Shown: piece by piece, positions 22,501-33,839 of the stretch
Position numbering within the stretch: position 1 is the first letter of the stretch
Layout: each line of letters starts with the position of its first letter
Assembly: GCA_905221605.1 (NCBI GenBank)
Contig: CAJNDS010000396.1
Location: forward strand, 92,501 to 149,370
Origin: Symbiodinium natans
Taxonomy: Eukaryota > Sar > Dinophyceae > Suessiales > Symbiodiniaceae
Direction: 5' to 3'
DNA: 56,870 nt
Program-made: the position numbers and the translations under genes
The notes under the pieces: generated by a model
The model's database searches: none
What the model was told of the DNA's origin: nothing
Seen by the model: the letters and a program-made list of their open reading frames with translations, nothing else

Positions 22501-24410
22501 CCACCACGGGGTTTCAGAAATGGTTGGGGTTCGCCGCACCTTTCAACTCAAGGCTGCACAGTGCAGGCGTCACACGTCATCTGTGAGGACATGACACAGA
22601 TGACATTGGTTTCATGAGCCATCATTCGCTTGACAGCCCAGCGGGCCTGCAAGCGCGTAGAATGCCAGAGCCCAAATCACGTCCTTAAGGACATGTGACA
22701 TGCAGCAGGTCTGCTTTGGAACTAAGGCAGAGCGCAGTGTCAACAGATCTTCAAAATGGCCGGCAAGGGTGTGCTCTTCATGTCATCGGGTCCGTCGTAG
22801 CTCGGGCTGTTCCGTTAGCTTTTCTGATTTTGCCGTCTGTTTCGCGACGGCTTCACTGCTAAAACCCACTTCGATCAGTTCGACCACAGCCAACTCCCCG
22901 AGCCCTGGCACCCACGCGGCCCACAGCCCTGAGAAATGAAGTGTCATCCCAGTCCCAGGCACCCTGCAAGGCCGCTTGGAGTCTTCAAAAGGTTCCTTGT
23001 CCTGCATCATGGAGCCGCCTGCGGGCTGGTAGAGTGGAATACAGAGTGACTAAGCTGGCACTTTTGGGGCTTTAACACCTGTGGAACTAATGGACGTTGA
23101 CAAGACACAAGCTGCTCCAACGCCCCAAGATTTCTAGTCATGGGAGTGGGACATGAAAGCCCAGCTTGAAACCCTGCAGGCCTCGTCTGAGTTCTGCATT
23201 CTCATGTGTTGAAAGCTCGGACACTCTTACAGACTGCCGCCCCATGTCTCGACCTGGTCAGGGGGCTGCAATGCCTCTATCTGTCTGAAAACATCTTGAA
23301 CCAGTCTGCCCCTCTCGCTATGTCCATGTATCTTTGGGCCCAACATATATACACGTATGTATTTGAGAGAGAGAGAGAGAGAGCGCGAGAGGTCGGGGAG
23401 AGTAAGCGAGGAAGAGTGGCGAGTGGCCCTGTGCCATCCGGAGTCCACTATTCGCAGGGCGGCCAACTGAAGGATCAAAGCAGGATTTGAACGGGGCGTC
23501 AACGTGTTGTGCTTGAGGGCAGCTCGGGCACGCATTCCTGGTTTATCTGGACAACTCGATCGTGCCGGCACGGAAGCTGTGCGAACGACAGGTCGCCCCA
23601 TGTGCATCACCATCACCACATATCCCCACCATCATCCTCCTCTTCATCAGAGTCACAGCATTTCACAGCACAAAAGTTCACGAGGAGCCACGGGATGAAG
23701 ACGGGGCACCACAGCCCCGTGCATGTGAACACTGCAAAACGCAAGAGACAAAGCGCGAGACAAATGCAAGGCGAAAGCAATATCTATTTGCAGGCAAAAC
23801 CCACAAAAACACTTTCATTCAGATGGAGCACCGGCACTGTTCCGGCTCCCGAGAAATCTCCTGTACAGTACAGCACCGATCTTCTGCCCAGAATTTCTGC
23901 ACCTGAATGAAGGCGTTGATCGTCGCAAAGAGTTCGCGCTTTTCATGGTTGTGCATGCTGCATGCGAGACCGACTTGGCGATGATCTTGATCCGGAACGT
24001 ACGTCCGACAAGAGTCCATAGAAGAGTAGAACAGCCGCCTACACAAAAACAACGAAGAAACAATGTTGTAGAGGGCTTTCGAAGGACCTTGCAAAATTCG
24101 GCTCTGGCTTTGGAATGCTGGCCATGCCGACGCCAAGGCTTCAAATGTCTTCAAACATACACCAGCGATGCTCTATCAAGTAGCAGCAGCACGCTTGGCA
24201 GAAAACACCGTGCTTGCCAAAGCCTTGCGTTGGGGAGAAGGAAGTGATGTTTCAAGTTTTTGGAATTCCTCGTCGAACCTCTGTCACGCCTCTGTCTTTT
24301 ATTCCAGAAAACCCTTTTGGGGTTGGGTTCTTGTTGAGTGAGTTCTCCATCGCGAGAATCGAAGGCGCGATATCGGATGGCGTTCTGACGGTATAGCTGC
24401 GAAGAGGAGA
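19536..24410. other. No recognisable gene, about 4.9 kb
   Basis: Only short overlapping frames without known motifs. Minor repeats: TTTGCTTTGC near 20335, CTAGGGCTG triplicate near 20680, and a GA run near 23368. A minus-strand frame at 23819-24154 is fairly hydrophilic and unrepetitive but matches nothing I recognise. Confidence 0.4.
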
Positions 24411-25110
24411 CGGTCAACGGAGGAGATGGTGTGGCGGAACGCGGGGAGGTTGACGGAGAGGGCGCGGGGAGGTTGACGGTGCAGAGGGAGTGGGGAAGTT
24501 GATGTGGAGTTTGACGGGGAGGGCACGCGATTGTGATGGTTGTGACAGTAAAGAGATGCATAGAGGCCGCGAAGTTGACGGACGGGGAGTAGACAAGGGG
24601 GGAGCGCCATATTCGGTTGACGGGACAGTGCTGACAAGCGTCGACAAGCGGGAGGGAGTGTGATGATATCGAGTTGACGGGGAGGCCGCAGGGGAGCCGT
24701 AGACGAGGGTCGGTTGATGGGGGCTCTGAGGGCGTTGACGGAGCCCGAAGGGGAACGGGGAGATGAGGAGGCCGTGGGACGAGGCACAGCGCGATATTGG
24801 TTGATGAGAAGGCTATGGGGGAGCCGCAGATGGGGGGGGGGGGGGTGGGGGGCGTGCGATATCCGCAAAGTCTGGGGAAGCACAGACAAGGGGGAACAAT
24901 GAAGGTTTGGGAGGGGTGGACAAGAAAAGGGAGCGTGATATCCGCTTGACGGAGGAGGGAGGAGAGGCTAAGATTTGACGATACCCGGTTCATGGGGCCT
25001 ACAAAGGCTGAAGCGGTCAACCGAGGACTTGACTGCGGGGCGGGTCTTGGAAGAGTTTCTACGAAGACTAAACGATCAATGGAAGACTTGACGGGACCGG
25101 CGTGGTCAGA
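24411..25110. repeat. Degenerate GATAT...TTGACGG minisatellite-like region
   Basis: The plus strand is G-rich, and GTTGACGG or a close variant recurs more than ten times at irregular spacing. Longer matches such as GATATCGAGTTGACGGGGAGG, GATATCCGCTTGACGGAGGAG and ATATTCGGTTGACGGG indicate a decayed tandem array. It contains a 14-base G run at 24832-24845. The 289-codon minus-strand frame is a Pro/Ser-rich shadow of this repeat. Confidence 0.6.
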
Positions 25111-25179
25111 CGGAGGAGAACTTCAGAGGCAGCTCTCCTGGCGGAACACCGCCTTTCTGCAGTGGCAACAATCGAGAGT

Positions 25180-25186
25180 GACAGAC

Positions 25187-25219
<33 letters not shown>

Positions 25220-25490
25220 GCGAGCGAGCGAGAGAGCGAGAGAGCGAGAGAGCGAAAGAGCGAAAGAGCGAAAGAGCGAAAGAGCGAAAGAGCGAAAGAG
25301 CGAAAGAGCGAAAGAGCGAAAGAGCGAAAGAGCGAAAGAGCGAAAGAGCGAAAGAGCGAAAGAGCGAAAGAGCGAAAGAGCGAAAGAGCGAAAGAGCGAA
25401 AGAGCGAAAGAGCGAAAGAGCGAAAGAGCGAAAGAGAGAGAGAGGCAGAGAGAGAGAGACAGAGCGAGAGAGAGCGAGAGCACGAGCACT
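25180..25490. repeat. (AGAGCGAA)n 8-bp array with GA flanks
   Basis: About 23 units of AGAGCGAA at 25248-25433, preceded by GAGA and GAGCGAGC units and followed by GAGACAGA units. The whole tract is strongly purine-biased on the plus strand. All three plus frames read an eight-residue repeat of Lys, Glu, Arg, Ser and Ala, which is an artefact of the 8-bp unit. Confidence 0.95.
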
Positions 25491-28400
25491 TAAATTGTTT
25501 AAGTTTGAACCTGCGTGGGCTCACCGTTGAACCGTCCGATGGCCAATCCGATGGCCAAGCCTTCAATCCCAGACAAGACCTCCAGAAAACCCAAAGTCTC
25601 AACATCTCAGCACTTCCCAAACCTCGTGTGGGGTGCGCTTGGCAAACAGAACAGTTCTGCTAGCACCAGAGGTGCTTGAGCCGACCACACAGGGGGGTCC
25701 TCAAAGGCGGAACTTACTAGTAGGAGTCCTACTGAAGTGGAGTTCTGGGCCTGCGATTTCGTCTCGGCCACTCCTCGGCAAAAAACTGCACATCCTGCAC
25801 CACCATATGCCTAATTCCACGCCCGCCCTAGGCCTTAGACGCTCCAGAAGCAGCAAGAGATCTCTCTGACCGCGTGTGTTTTGCACGTTTTCTTCGCGTG
25901 GCTCTTTGTCGGCTGGGTCTTCCGGGTTCGGGTCGGGACTTCACCCGGAACCCCTCTGAGTGCCCGAGGCTTAGTTGGGGGATGTTGAGGGCTCGTGCTA
26001 GACGTTGGCCTTCTCAGCCCATGTCCGAAACCAGAACGGCGGCATCCGGCCAGCGACTTGGTGCGGGGCTTGGTGCGCTAATGTGCGCTAATGTGCGCTA
26101 CTAGAGTCAAAAAAGGACTGTTTGGGCTTTGGGATCTTCGGGAGGACAAAAGGAAGGAGGGGGGGGGGGGGCAACCGAAACCCTGCCAGCTTAAGCCGAG
26201 TCATTCAGCAAATCCAAAGGTCCAAAGCCCTCAAAACATCTCGCGCGCACTAAGCTGCGTGTGGAGCGTGGCCACGAACGCGTCGCCTTCCGAACCCCCA
26301 GCTGCCAGCGATGGGTCCTTACTGGCTGTCTAAGATTCCCGTTAGCGGCCTGTCCAAGCGTGAAGACGTATGGTTTCACAAAAACAGGTGTTTCTAATCA
26401 GGCTGAAATGAAAATATGTGACCATGTCTTCCATCTCGTAGACCAAGGTGCGATGTCACTGACTTCCACTGACACCGACTTCAATGTGGGACCCGGTGGA
26501 TCCTCTGGGCTTCGGGATGGTCTTCAATTTAGCTTGAGCTTCGGGATCGGCTTGCGGTCGAACTTGTTTGCATCGAGCCCTTCGAGCTCTCAGCCTCTAA
26601 GGCCAAGAAAAGTTCCGATGGCTTCGCTATGACCGCCATGAGCAGGCTTGGCACCTAATTAGAACTGCCTGCCACGCACCTGAACTCGAAGGCCACCCTC
26701 CATAAGGCTTGAGGCTTCCCGGGCTTCCCAGGCTTCCCAAACTCCCCAGGCTTCCCAGGCTTCCCAGACATGGACTACATTTGATTCCTGGCCGTCGTAG
26801 AGGAACAGCTTGATCTTGCTGGATGGCTTTTCGACTGATGCTGTGACATTGAACTGTCCGCCTCGGGCTTCCCATCAGCGCTTCGGGGTACTTCCGGCAA
26901 CTCTTCGGTTGGAGGGCCGCTTGACGCAAAAATCGTCTCCAAAGATACGGAGTTCGTCACGGCGTCATGCTATTCAACTGCCTATCCTGGCGAAGAATGA
27001 ATAAGCCACAGAGCCCTGACACTAGCCATGTGCACTCTGATGCATGAGCCGAGCTTCTGATCCACCGCCGAAAATCATCCCACCTCACGAATGGTCATGT
27101 GAGAACAGTTGACCCAGGAGCCTGCAGCATGGTGCATGGATCCCTGGCTTCAGGCGGACCTGATGATGCCCTCGTTTGTCGTGTCATGTCATGTCTTGTC
27201 ATTTTGTTCATGTCTTGTTCATGTCATTCACTCCGGATCACGAAGATGAGACTTTTGTAACATTTAATGAATTTAATGGCATTGAATCCGAGGCTGCCTT
27301 GTGTCCGTTTATCGCGGGGGCACTGTTTGATTCGCGTTGCGTGTGAAGATCTTGAAGCTCTGATCATGTAGCTTCGCACGCCTGAAGTTTTGAAGCTCTG
27401 AAGGTTTTAGCTTCGCGAGCTTCGCGCTTTGTCTGGCAATCTGAATCCATCTGAAACCTTTCAAACCCGGCCACGCAAAACCTGAACACACCAGGTCCCA
27501 AGCAGGATGACGTCTTCTCGGACCATTTCTCGTTGGGCTTCTGGCTGCATCTTCACCTCTCTGGGTCTGGTTGAACCGGATGTCAAGTCGGACGTGGCAA
27601 GCTCTGATTCAAGGCGAGAGTGGTCGTGTTAATGAAGAACCGAGGCACGTCGATGCCCAGAGCCTCAAGCATCTTGCCTCGAGGCACACGTAAATCCAAA
27701 GCTTGGAGCTTGAGAGTTTTGGAATGTTTCGGCATGTTTCGGTGCTTGGGTTGGCTGATGGGGGCTACGTGTGCTGAATCGGAGAGAACCCCTTGCTGCG
27801 GTATGGAGAGTCGAGCTTTCCGCCAAGCTGCTCAGGCTCGAAGACATCGCAAGGCCGCCTCTTCTCAAGAGAAGGAAAAATTCGGAAGTTTTCAGCACTG
27901 TTTTGCAGTCTGGATCTTGACAGGCTGCTTCTTGAGACCGTGGAATTGTTATGTCTGAGGCCCAAACCAACGCTCGAGAATAGTTGTAACCATCGGACTG
28001 TGGCTTTTGACACTACGTGTTCTCAAGACTTAGCAGTCACTTAGCTGTGGGGAAGCCCCGCCTTCATCGATGGAATTCTCGACGAAGACTTTCCTCACTT
28101 GCTGCTCCAGGCTTGCCTCACAGCTCTCGTCCGACTGTCCAACTGTTCCCACGCCGATCGGGCCGATGCCCTCTTGCCACAGCGTAAAAAATCCAAACTG
28201 GGATGCAAAGGAAAGATAGAGAAAACCTCCAAGCCCTGCAGATCCTACATCCTTGCGCTTTTGCGGGCCTTACCCTTGCACATGCGCCTCGTCGCTAAGC
28301 TGCGAGTCGGACCGGTCTGCAGAGAAGATCATCCTGGGTTCCAAATAACATCATTCCACCAACAATACGGACGATATACCAACTCAACGTCTTTGGACTC

Positions 28401-29984
28401 AAACGGATTAGTGTTTGGCGGTCTATGTACCCGTAAATCGCAAGTCCTCGGACAAAAAGTGCAGAGCCTGTACGTACGTGCTCGCAGAACTGGCATCTGA
28501 AATGCTTGCCAGAATCGTGTAGTGTGTCGGAGATCCCAGCACCCAGATAGGGAAATCGGGATTCTTGTAAAGCCTCAGACTGCGAGCAAGTGTCTTTTGC
28601 AGGTTTGGGGAGTCAGGAGCTCGTAGGAGCTTGTTGTACAAGTGGCTAGCTTAAGTAACTCACGTCTTTGCATGTGAAGTCACATCTCCCCAGCGACACG
28701 CGGCTGCGAGCGAAGAAGTCACATCACCCGCATAAATTCGCATCACAGAGACATATGTTGAAGCCTTTCCCCCAATGTGCGCGCGCCGCACGCGCATGTT
28801 CTCAACGCACATGCAAAATACGCACTTCTCAGCGCAGGAGCACGTTTTTGTCAGAGTGAATGAAATTTCTGCTTGCGGGACCAATCGTGCACGCGCCCGA
28901 GATACGACTGTACACAAGAAGATACGACTTAACCTACCCCTTGTACACACACAATCACATAGTGTCTCAGGCTTCGGAATGCTCACTGGACATGTATACA
29001 AGGCATGGGAACTGAGAGAGCTCGAAACACCAGAGAGACAGTCTCAACAGAATCGACAAGCCTGAAATCAAAGCGTCCTTTGTACGGTGTGCTTGAGGGC
29101 TCGGGAGACAGGCAGACATGGAGAACCCTAAGAAACTCCGATATGCAAGCGAGTGATGCTCTGACATGCTTTCAAGGTGTGTAGCATGTTTCTGTGCGAA
29201 AGCCCATAAATAGCATCCATCGCAGTCCGGGCGCAGTCCCACTGAAAGGTATCTCCTCTGCTCTGCAAGGCGCTGACTTGACATACTCACCCACAAATCA
29301 TCTCACCACTGACCCCTGACCCCCAACAAACTCAAGCACGAAAGAAGCCGGAATAAAAACCAAAAGTACAAAGCACGCTCTGAATCACTGCCTAGAATCA
29401 TGGGCTCCAGCTCGCTCAGGAAGCCAATCGGCGGCAGGCCCACCCGCTCGCTGTCAACGCCCCTGAGAGGCTCCCCCAAAGAGAAAAAAATCTAGATTTC
29501 GGAATGGCTGTCCTTTCCAGGACTTACAAAAGCAACTTGGCACTTGCAGGTCCGGAGAACTCCAAAACCGCCCCGCACTCCCACGAAATTCCACGCAGGT
29601 GGCAGGTGGCACCTGACCAAGAATCCACTGGAAGGATCGTCTCCTAGCCATCTCGTACCATCGAAGACGTTCCTAAGCTCGAATCTTCCAGCTGAAAAAC
29701 TAAGAAGATATCTGGTGAAGCAACGTTTCCGACAGCACCGGGCATTGGCATTGGCTTCCTACGAAACAGACCAACTTCGAATTTGCAGAAGCTCCCACTT
29801 ATCAATTACTGGATGAGAAAGGTGTGCTTCATTCAAGTCTGGCTGACGCGATAACACCAACTCTCCAGACATTATCTGAGTCCTGCTTCGGGATCACTCT
29901 ATATCCGCCGACCCCCCTAAGGGGTTGGCGTCCATGAAGTCTTCGTCTGCACGTGTAAGCAATCCTCTCATAGCCTACACTTTG
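25491..29984. other. No recognisable gene, about 4.5 kb
   Basis: Mixed sequence with small tandem motifs: GTGCGCTAAT triplicate near 26070, a 13-base G run at 26159-26171, TTCCCAGGC repeats at 26706-26768, GTCATGTCTT words near 27190, and a duplicated GAAGCTCTGA...TAGCTTCGC segment at 27345-27425. No known protein motif was found. Confidence 0.4.
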
Positions 29985-30240
29985 CCCTCCCCTCTTCCAC
30001 CCCTTTCCACCCCCCTCCACCCCTTTCAAAGTGCTGCAACGCATGCCAAACTCTCTCCACTCTCTCCATCCCCCCACACCCCGTACTTCCCCCCACCCCC
30101 TCCCCCCCTCCACCCCCTCCACCCCCCTCCACCCTCCACCCCTCCTCCACCCCCTCCACCCCCTCCACCCCCTCCACCCCCCACCCCTCCCCCCTCCCTC
30201 CACCCCCTCCACCCTCCACCCCCCCCTTCTACCCTCCACT
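29985..30240. repeat. Homopyrimidine CCACCCCCTCCAC minisatellite
   Basis: The plus strand is almost entirely C and T plus single A bases in CCACCCCCTCCACC-type units. Such homopurine/homopyrimidine tracts can adopt triplex DNA. Gly/Trp-rich minus-strand and Pro-rich plus-strand frames are artefacts. Confidence 0.92.
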
Positions 30241-30284
30241 CCAATTCAGTACTCATTACTTTTAGAGGGCTCCTTTGCATGCCC

Positions 30285-30695
30285 TATTGCTTTATTGGTT
30301 TTCTATTTGTTTTTATTGGATTTCTATTGGTTTTTACTGGTTTTCTATTGGATTTTGTTTGTTTTTATTGGTTTTTCTTGGTTTTTATTGGTTTTTATTG
30401 GTTTCTATTGGTTTTCTATTGGTCTTTATTAGTTTTCTATTGGTTTTTATTGGTTATCTGTTGGTTTCTATTGGTTTTCTATGGGTTTTTATTGGTTTCT
30501 CTTGGCTTTTATTCATTTCTTATTGGTTTTCTACTGGTTTTCTATTGGCTGCTTTTGGCTTTCTATTGGTTTCTATTGGTTTTTGTTGGTTTTCTGTGGT
30601 TTTTATTGGTTTTCTATTGGCTTTCTACTGGTTTCTACTGGTTTCTAATGGTTTCTATTGGTTTCTATTGGTTTTCTATTTGCTGTCAATAGATT
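30285..30695. repeat. TTTTATTGG / TTTCTATTGG array
   Basis: About 40 units of 9-10 bases, mostly TTTTTATTGG, TTTCTATTGG or TTTTCTATTGG, with light variation. Strong strand asymmetry gives long Phe/Tyr/Leu-rich plus frames that look like membrane proteins but are only translated repeat. Confidence 0.95.
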
Positions 30696-30730
30696 CATAT
30701 AGGGTGTGATCGTATAAACCGTATACAATA

Positions 30731-30758
30731 CCCTAAACCCTAAACCCTAAACCCTAAA
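30731..30758. repeat. Interstitial telomere-type repeat (CCCTAAA)4
   Basis: Four exact CCCTAAA units, the reverse complement of the TTTAGGG telomere repeat known from plants and reported from dinoflagellates. The array is internal to the window and very short, so it is an interstitial copy. It lies a few kilobases from the degenerate telomere-like tract at 33840-34850. Confidence 0.9.
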
Positions 30759-30914
30759 TTTTAAGGGCGCAAGCACCCGTGCGCGCCAGCGCAATTTGGC
30801 GCTTGGATTGCCCAGCAGCCAAAGCGAAAGAAGACTGGTTTCCGACTACGATGGTAAAGAAGGTTTAAATAAATTGAACGCGTTCGCAGAAGCGGGGTTC
30901 CAAAGGGCGCCCAA

Positions 30915-31300
30915 AAGTGCTTCAAAAACGCTTCGAAAAGTCTAAATGGCCACCAAAAGGCTCCAAAAGGCCCTCCTCTGTTCTCATTCAATGAAGGGCG
31001 AACATACGGTACATGGCCCTCCTCGGCTATCCATCAAATAAAGGCGAACATAAGGCTTCCAAATCTTCTGCGCAGAAGCGACGAAAAAGGCCTGACGAAA
31101 GGGGCCCGACCGAAAAAATGGTTCGGGGCCTCTAGGGCTCCCAAAAAACGCTTCACAACGCTTCCGGAATGACCGCCAAAAAAGGCTTTGTTCTCCTTGA
31201 ATTAAGGGCGAACATAACCTCCTCGGCTATCCACCAAAACGCTTCCGACAGGTCTAAATGGCCACCAAAAGCCCCTCCTCTGTTCTCCTTCAATCCCCCT
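30915..31300. repeat. Partially duplicated segment
   Basis: The string GTCTAAATGGCCACCAAAAG followed by CTCCTCTGTTCTC occurs at about 30940-30985 and again near 31252-31292. GGGCGAACATA and CCTCCTCGGCTATCCA also recur. The pieces are in direct orientation with different spacing, so this is a decayed duplication. No coding function is seen. Confidence 0.65.
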
Positions 31301-32036
31301 CCAACCCCCACCCTCTCCACCCCCCCCCTTCTCCTCCACACTCCCTCGGACTAAACAGCCTGAACCACCCTGCATTTCCTGGTGCTCCTGTCCTGTTACG
31401 ACTTTTGTCTGCTCCTGTTTGTGCTATGTTGCAACTTGTTCTGCTCCTGTTTCTGCTATTTCTGCGGATACTTTTCTGCTGCCTTTAGCCATGCTTGGAT
31501 GGCCGACTTTTCGGTGCGATGCACACACACACACAAAACAAAAGCAATCTTACTGCCTCGACGCAGCACGCTCTGGCCAAAAGGAGGACGCAGGAAGCAT
31601 CCTCCTGCTGCCAGTCCGAACTCGCGATGGCAGTGCGTGCGGAATACCCTGCAGCTGAGCAACGGCGGAACGCAATCACTGCTGCTGCAACGGCTAGGGC
31701 GAAGACGGCGCCTGGATTTCCAGGCTTGGAGGGCGTCACATTCAAGAGCTGGCTGCATTGCGCCCAGCCGCGGCATCGTACACTCCCGTCGCTTCGTAGG
31801 TCGGGCCCTGCAGGGCAGGCGTTCCCGACAAGGGCCCGCTGGCGCTGACTCCCACCACAGCACTGCCTCGGCATGAGTACAGGGGGCTTGATTCCCTGCC
31901 GAGTTTGTGGATTGCTGTTCCGTGAGAGCGCAACCTGAACACACCTGAACCACCATTGGGAGAGAAATTTGGCGCGAAGCCCTCAGTGTTTCTGAAAGGC
32001 CGTAAGAAAGCTTGGGCGAAGGGGCCGAGATCTGAT
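31301..32036. other. No recognisable gene
   Basis: Several frames of 100-225 codons overlap on both strands, but none has a recognisable domain and none continues the kinase signature that begins just to the right. Confidence 0.35.
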
Positions 32037-32222
32037 TTAGAAAGCCTGCGTCTTCGCCCGCGGCGCTTCCTTTACCCGCAAGAAGTAGGGGCATCTGAGG
32101 CGGCAGCCGAAGTCTGCCAGCTGTGCTTTCCACGAGAACAACAGGACGTTCGCAGACTTCACATCCCTGTGGAACACCGTTTCAAGCTGCCACATGAAAT
32201 GTCGGTTGGTTTGGGAAACCAA
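32037..32222 (-). CDS. Protein-kinase catalytic fragment (isolated exon or pseudogene)
   Basis: A 61-codon minus-strand frame holds HRDVKSANVLL (HRD codons at 32163-32171), followed after a short gap by QLADFG (DFG codons at 32106-32114). These are the catalytic loop and the metal-binding DFG motif of the eukaryotic protein kinase fold. The Lys-Ser-x-Asn form is typical of tyrosine-kinase-like (TKL) Ser/Thr kinases. The loop between the motifs is about two residues shorter than usual. No glycine-rich loop, VAVK lysine, APE motif or other kinase part was found in flanking frames. A CAG just upstream of the motif could be a splice acceptor. It is therefore either one exon of a gene with distant exons or a decayed gene piece. 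The motifs are clear; whether it is functional is unknown. Confidence 0.45.
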   Translation of the reverse strand: MVSQTNRHFMWQLETVFHRDVKSANVLLFSWKAQLADFGCRLRCPYFLRVKEAPRAKTQAF

Positions 32223-33530
32223 GATCCAAGTCTTGCTTGAAAAAACTGCTGGACCGATGACTTACGGACTCACGCACACACAGAGCCAAGTTATTCACAC
32301 CTCCCTCGCTTGCGAGCACGGGCTGAGGCAGGAGCTGAAGCACTCGGATTACAAGCGATGGACCTGACGAAAAAACATATCACCCCATCGACATAGTGCA
32401 AAATCTTCCCCTGGCCCAAGCTCTTGGCTCCCATTCCTTTTGCAGAGCGGCGACGTCCACATCAGCACGCGCAGCCCACCTTCGAAAGCGTGAACTTCGA
32501 CACGATTGCTACATGCACACTGCCCCTGTGCGTTGATATAGGGCTGCAGGACAAACAAAAAAACTGTGCCACATGCGCCTGGAAAAACAGACGGCCCGAA
32601 GCGCGGTCGCGAGCGACCAGTTGCCGGGACTCCTCAGCGACGTCTGAAGCACCTCGCAATGCTTTGGGGGATCTGCGTTTGAGGGGCTTACGCAAATTCA
32701 ACAGGTTTGCAGATTGGAGTTCTGGTGGGCAAACTTGAAAAGCCTTCCAACCAAGGCCAAAAGGCTCTCTCATCCTTCACAGGCAAGAGTTGAGGGCCTT
32801 CTGCGTGACGACTGAGCCATGCATCTTCAAGGACAGCTTCACAACGGAATTCCACCATGGCCTCTGGAGGCACACAACAAGTGGGACGCGCCGCACCACG
32901 CTCGCAGCGCAATTAAGTTGGTTGTGGCGGTTCCAGGTGCTCTGGCCGCAGTTTGTAGCTGTCGCGGTTGGGCCATGCAGACCGTGCTCTGGCGATCTCG
33001 AGTCTGTGCCCACGGCGCTTTCTGCATCTTGCAATGCTGGAGACGGAATCTAAAGGAGTAGTCACATCATTGGCCGAGGGTCTCTGAGCTGGTCCTGGGC
33101 GCAGATGTCCAGCAACTTCTGCACCTGCACTCCCAAAGCTGATCTTTGCGCTCGGCCGCCTCGGCGGTCTCCAGCTGTGCCTGTCGGGTCTGACACGGCT
33201 CAAAACTCCGAAAAGCCAGCTTTTCTGAGCCGCGCGCCCGCAAAGAAAGGCTGCCTTCTGGCGTGCAAGCCTGACCGAATCAGGCATGTTGCTCACAACA
33301 GTCAAGCACTGCGGATTTGCTTCAAGCAGAAAAATCAAGGAAATTTCGGCAGCATGGACATATTAATGTCATATAAAACATGATCTTCTTTCGTGAGATG
33401 CCAAAGCATGAAGCTTTTCGTACACTGTTTGTCTTTCAAACTTTGACTTGCATTTGTGTGTGTGTGTGCTCCAAGTATTACACACCAAGGCAAACATACG
33501 TACACTGTCATTTAGCAATTGATATGCAAC
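32223..33530. other. No recognisable gene
   Basis: Searched on the minus strand for missing N-lobe parts of the kinase fragment; none was recognised. The open frames of 70-140 codons here have no known motif. Confidence 0.35.
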
Positions 33531-33534
33531 ATCT

Positions 33535-33606
33535 CTCTCTCTCTCTCTCTCTCTCTTATATATATATATATATATGCTACCCCCCCCCCCCCGGGTTATC
33601 CACGCT
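33535..33606 (+). repeat. (CT)n-(TA)n-C13-GTTATCCAC composite
   Basis: CT dinucleotides run into TATATA, then GCTA, a 13-base C run (33580-33592) and GGGTTATCCACGC. The TATATA / TACCCCCC / GTTATCCAC part recurs in inverted orientation at 47865-47905, so this is one copy of a dispersed repeat and not just adjacent microsatellites. Confidence 0.75.
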
Positions 33607-33839
33607 TTTTTGTGGTTTTCCACGCTTTTTGTGGTTGCGAGCCAATTAGATCGCTCACGGGCCGCGGTGACCCCTGAACTCCCCCCCCTCCTCCAATAGC
33701 CCAATCCCCTACATAACGTAAATGCATGCAATCCTTGAGATGTCGAGTCCTCTCCATCTGTCCAAACACTGGGCACAGCGACCTTCTCCCCTCCCCTCCC
33801 TTCCGCTCCGCTGCGCTCCCTGGTTCTTGCAAAGGCTTT

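Noticed and set aside
24151-25020. 289-codon Pro/Ser-rich minus-strand frame
   Set aside because: It follows the decayed TTGACGG repeat and a G run, has no domain, and another long frame overlaps it on the same strand.
25102-25530. Lys/Glu/Arg/Ser-rich frames like an SR or coiled-coil protein
   Set aside because: All three frames of the 8-bp AGAGCGAA array give the same repeat; no unique coding sequence surrounds it.
30275-30709. Plus-strand Phe/Tyr/Leu-rich frame resembling a membrane protein
   Set aside because: It is translated TTTTATTGG repeat; the apparent hydrophobic segments follow from T-richness, and overlapping frames look the same.
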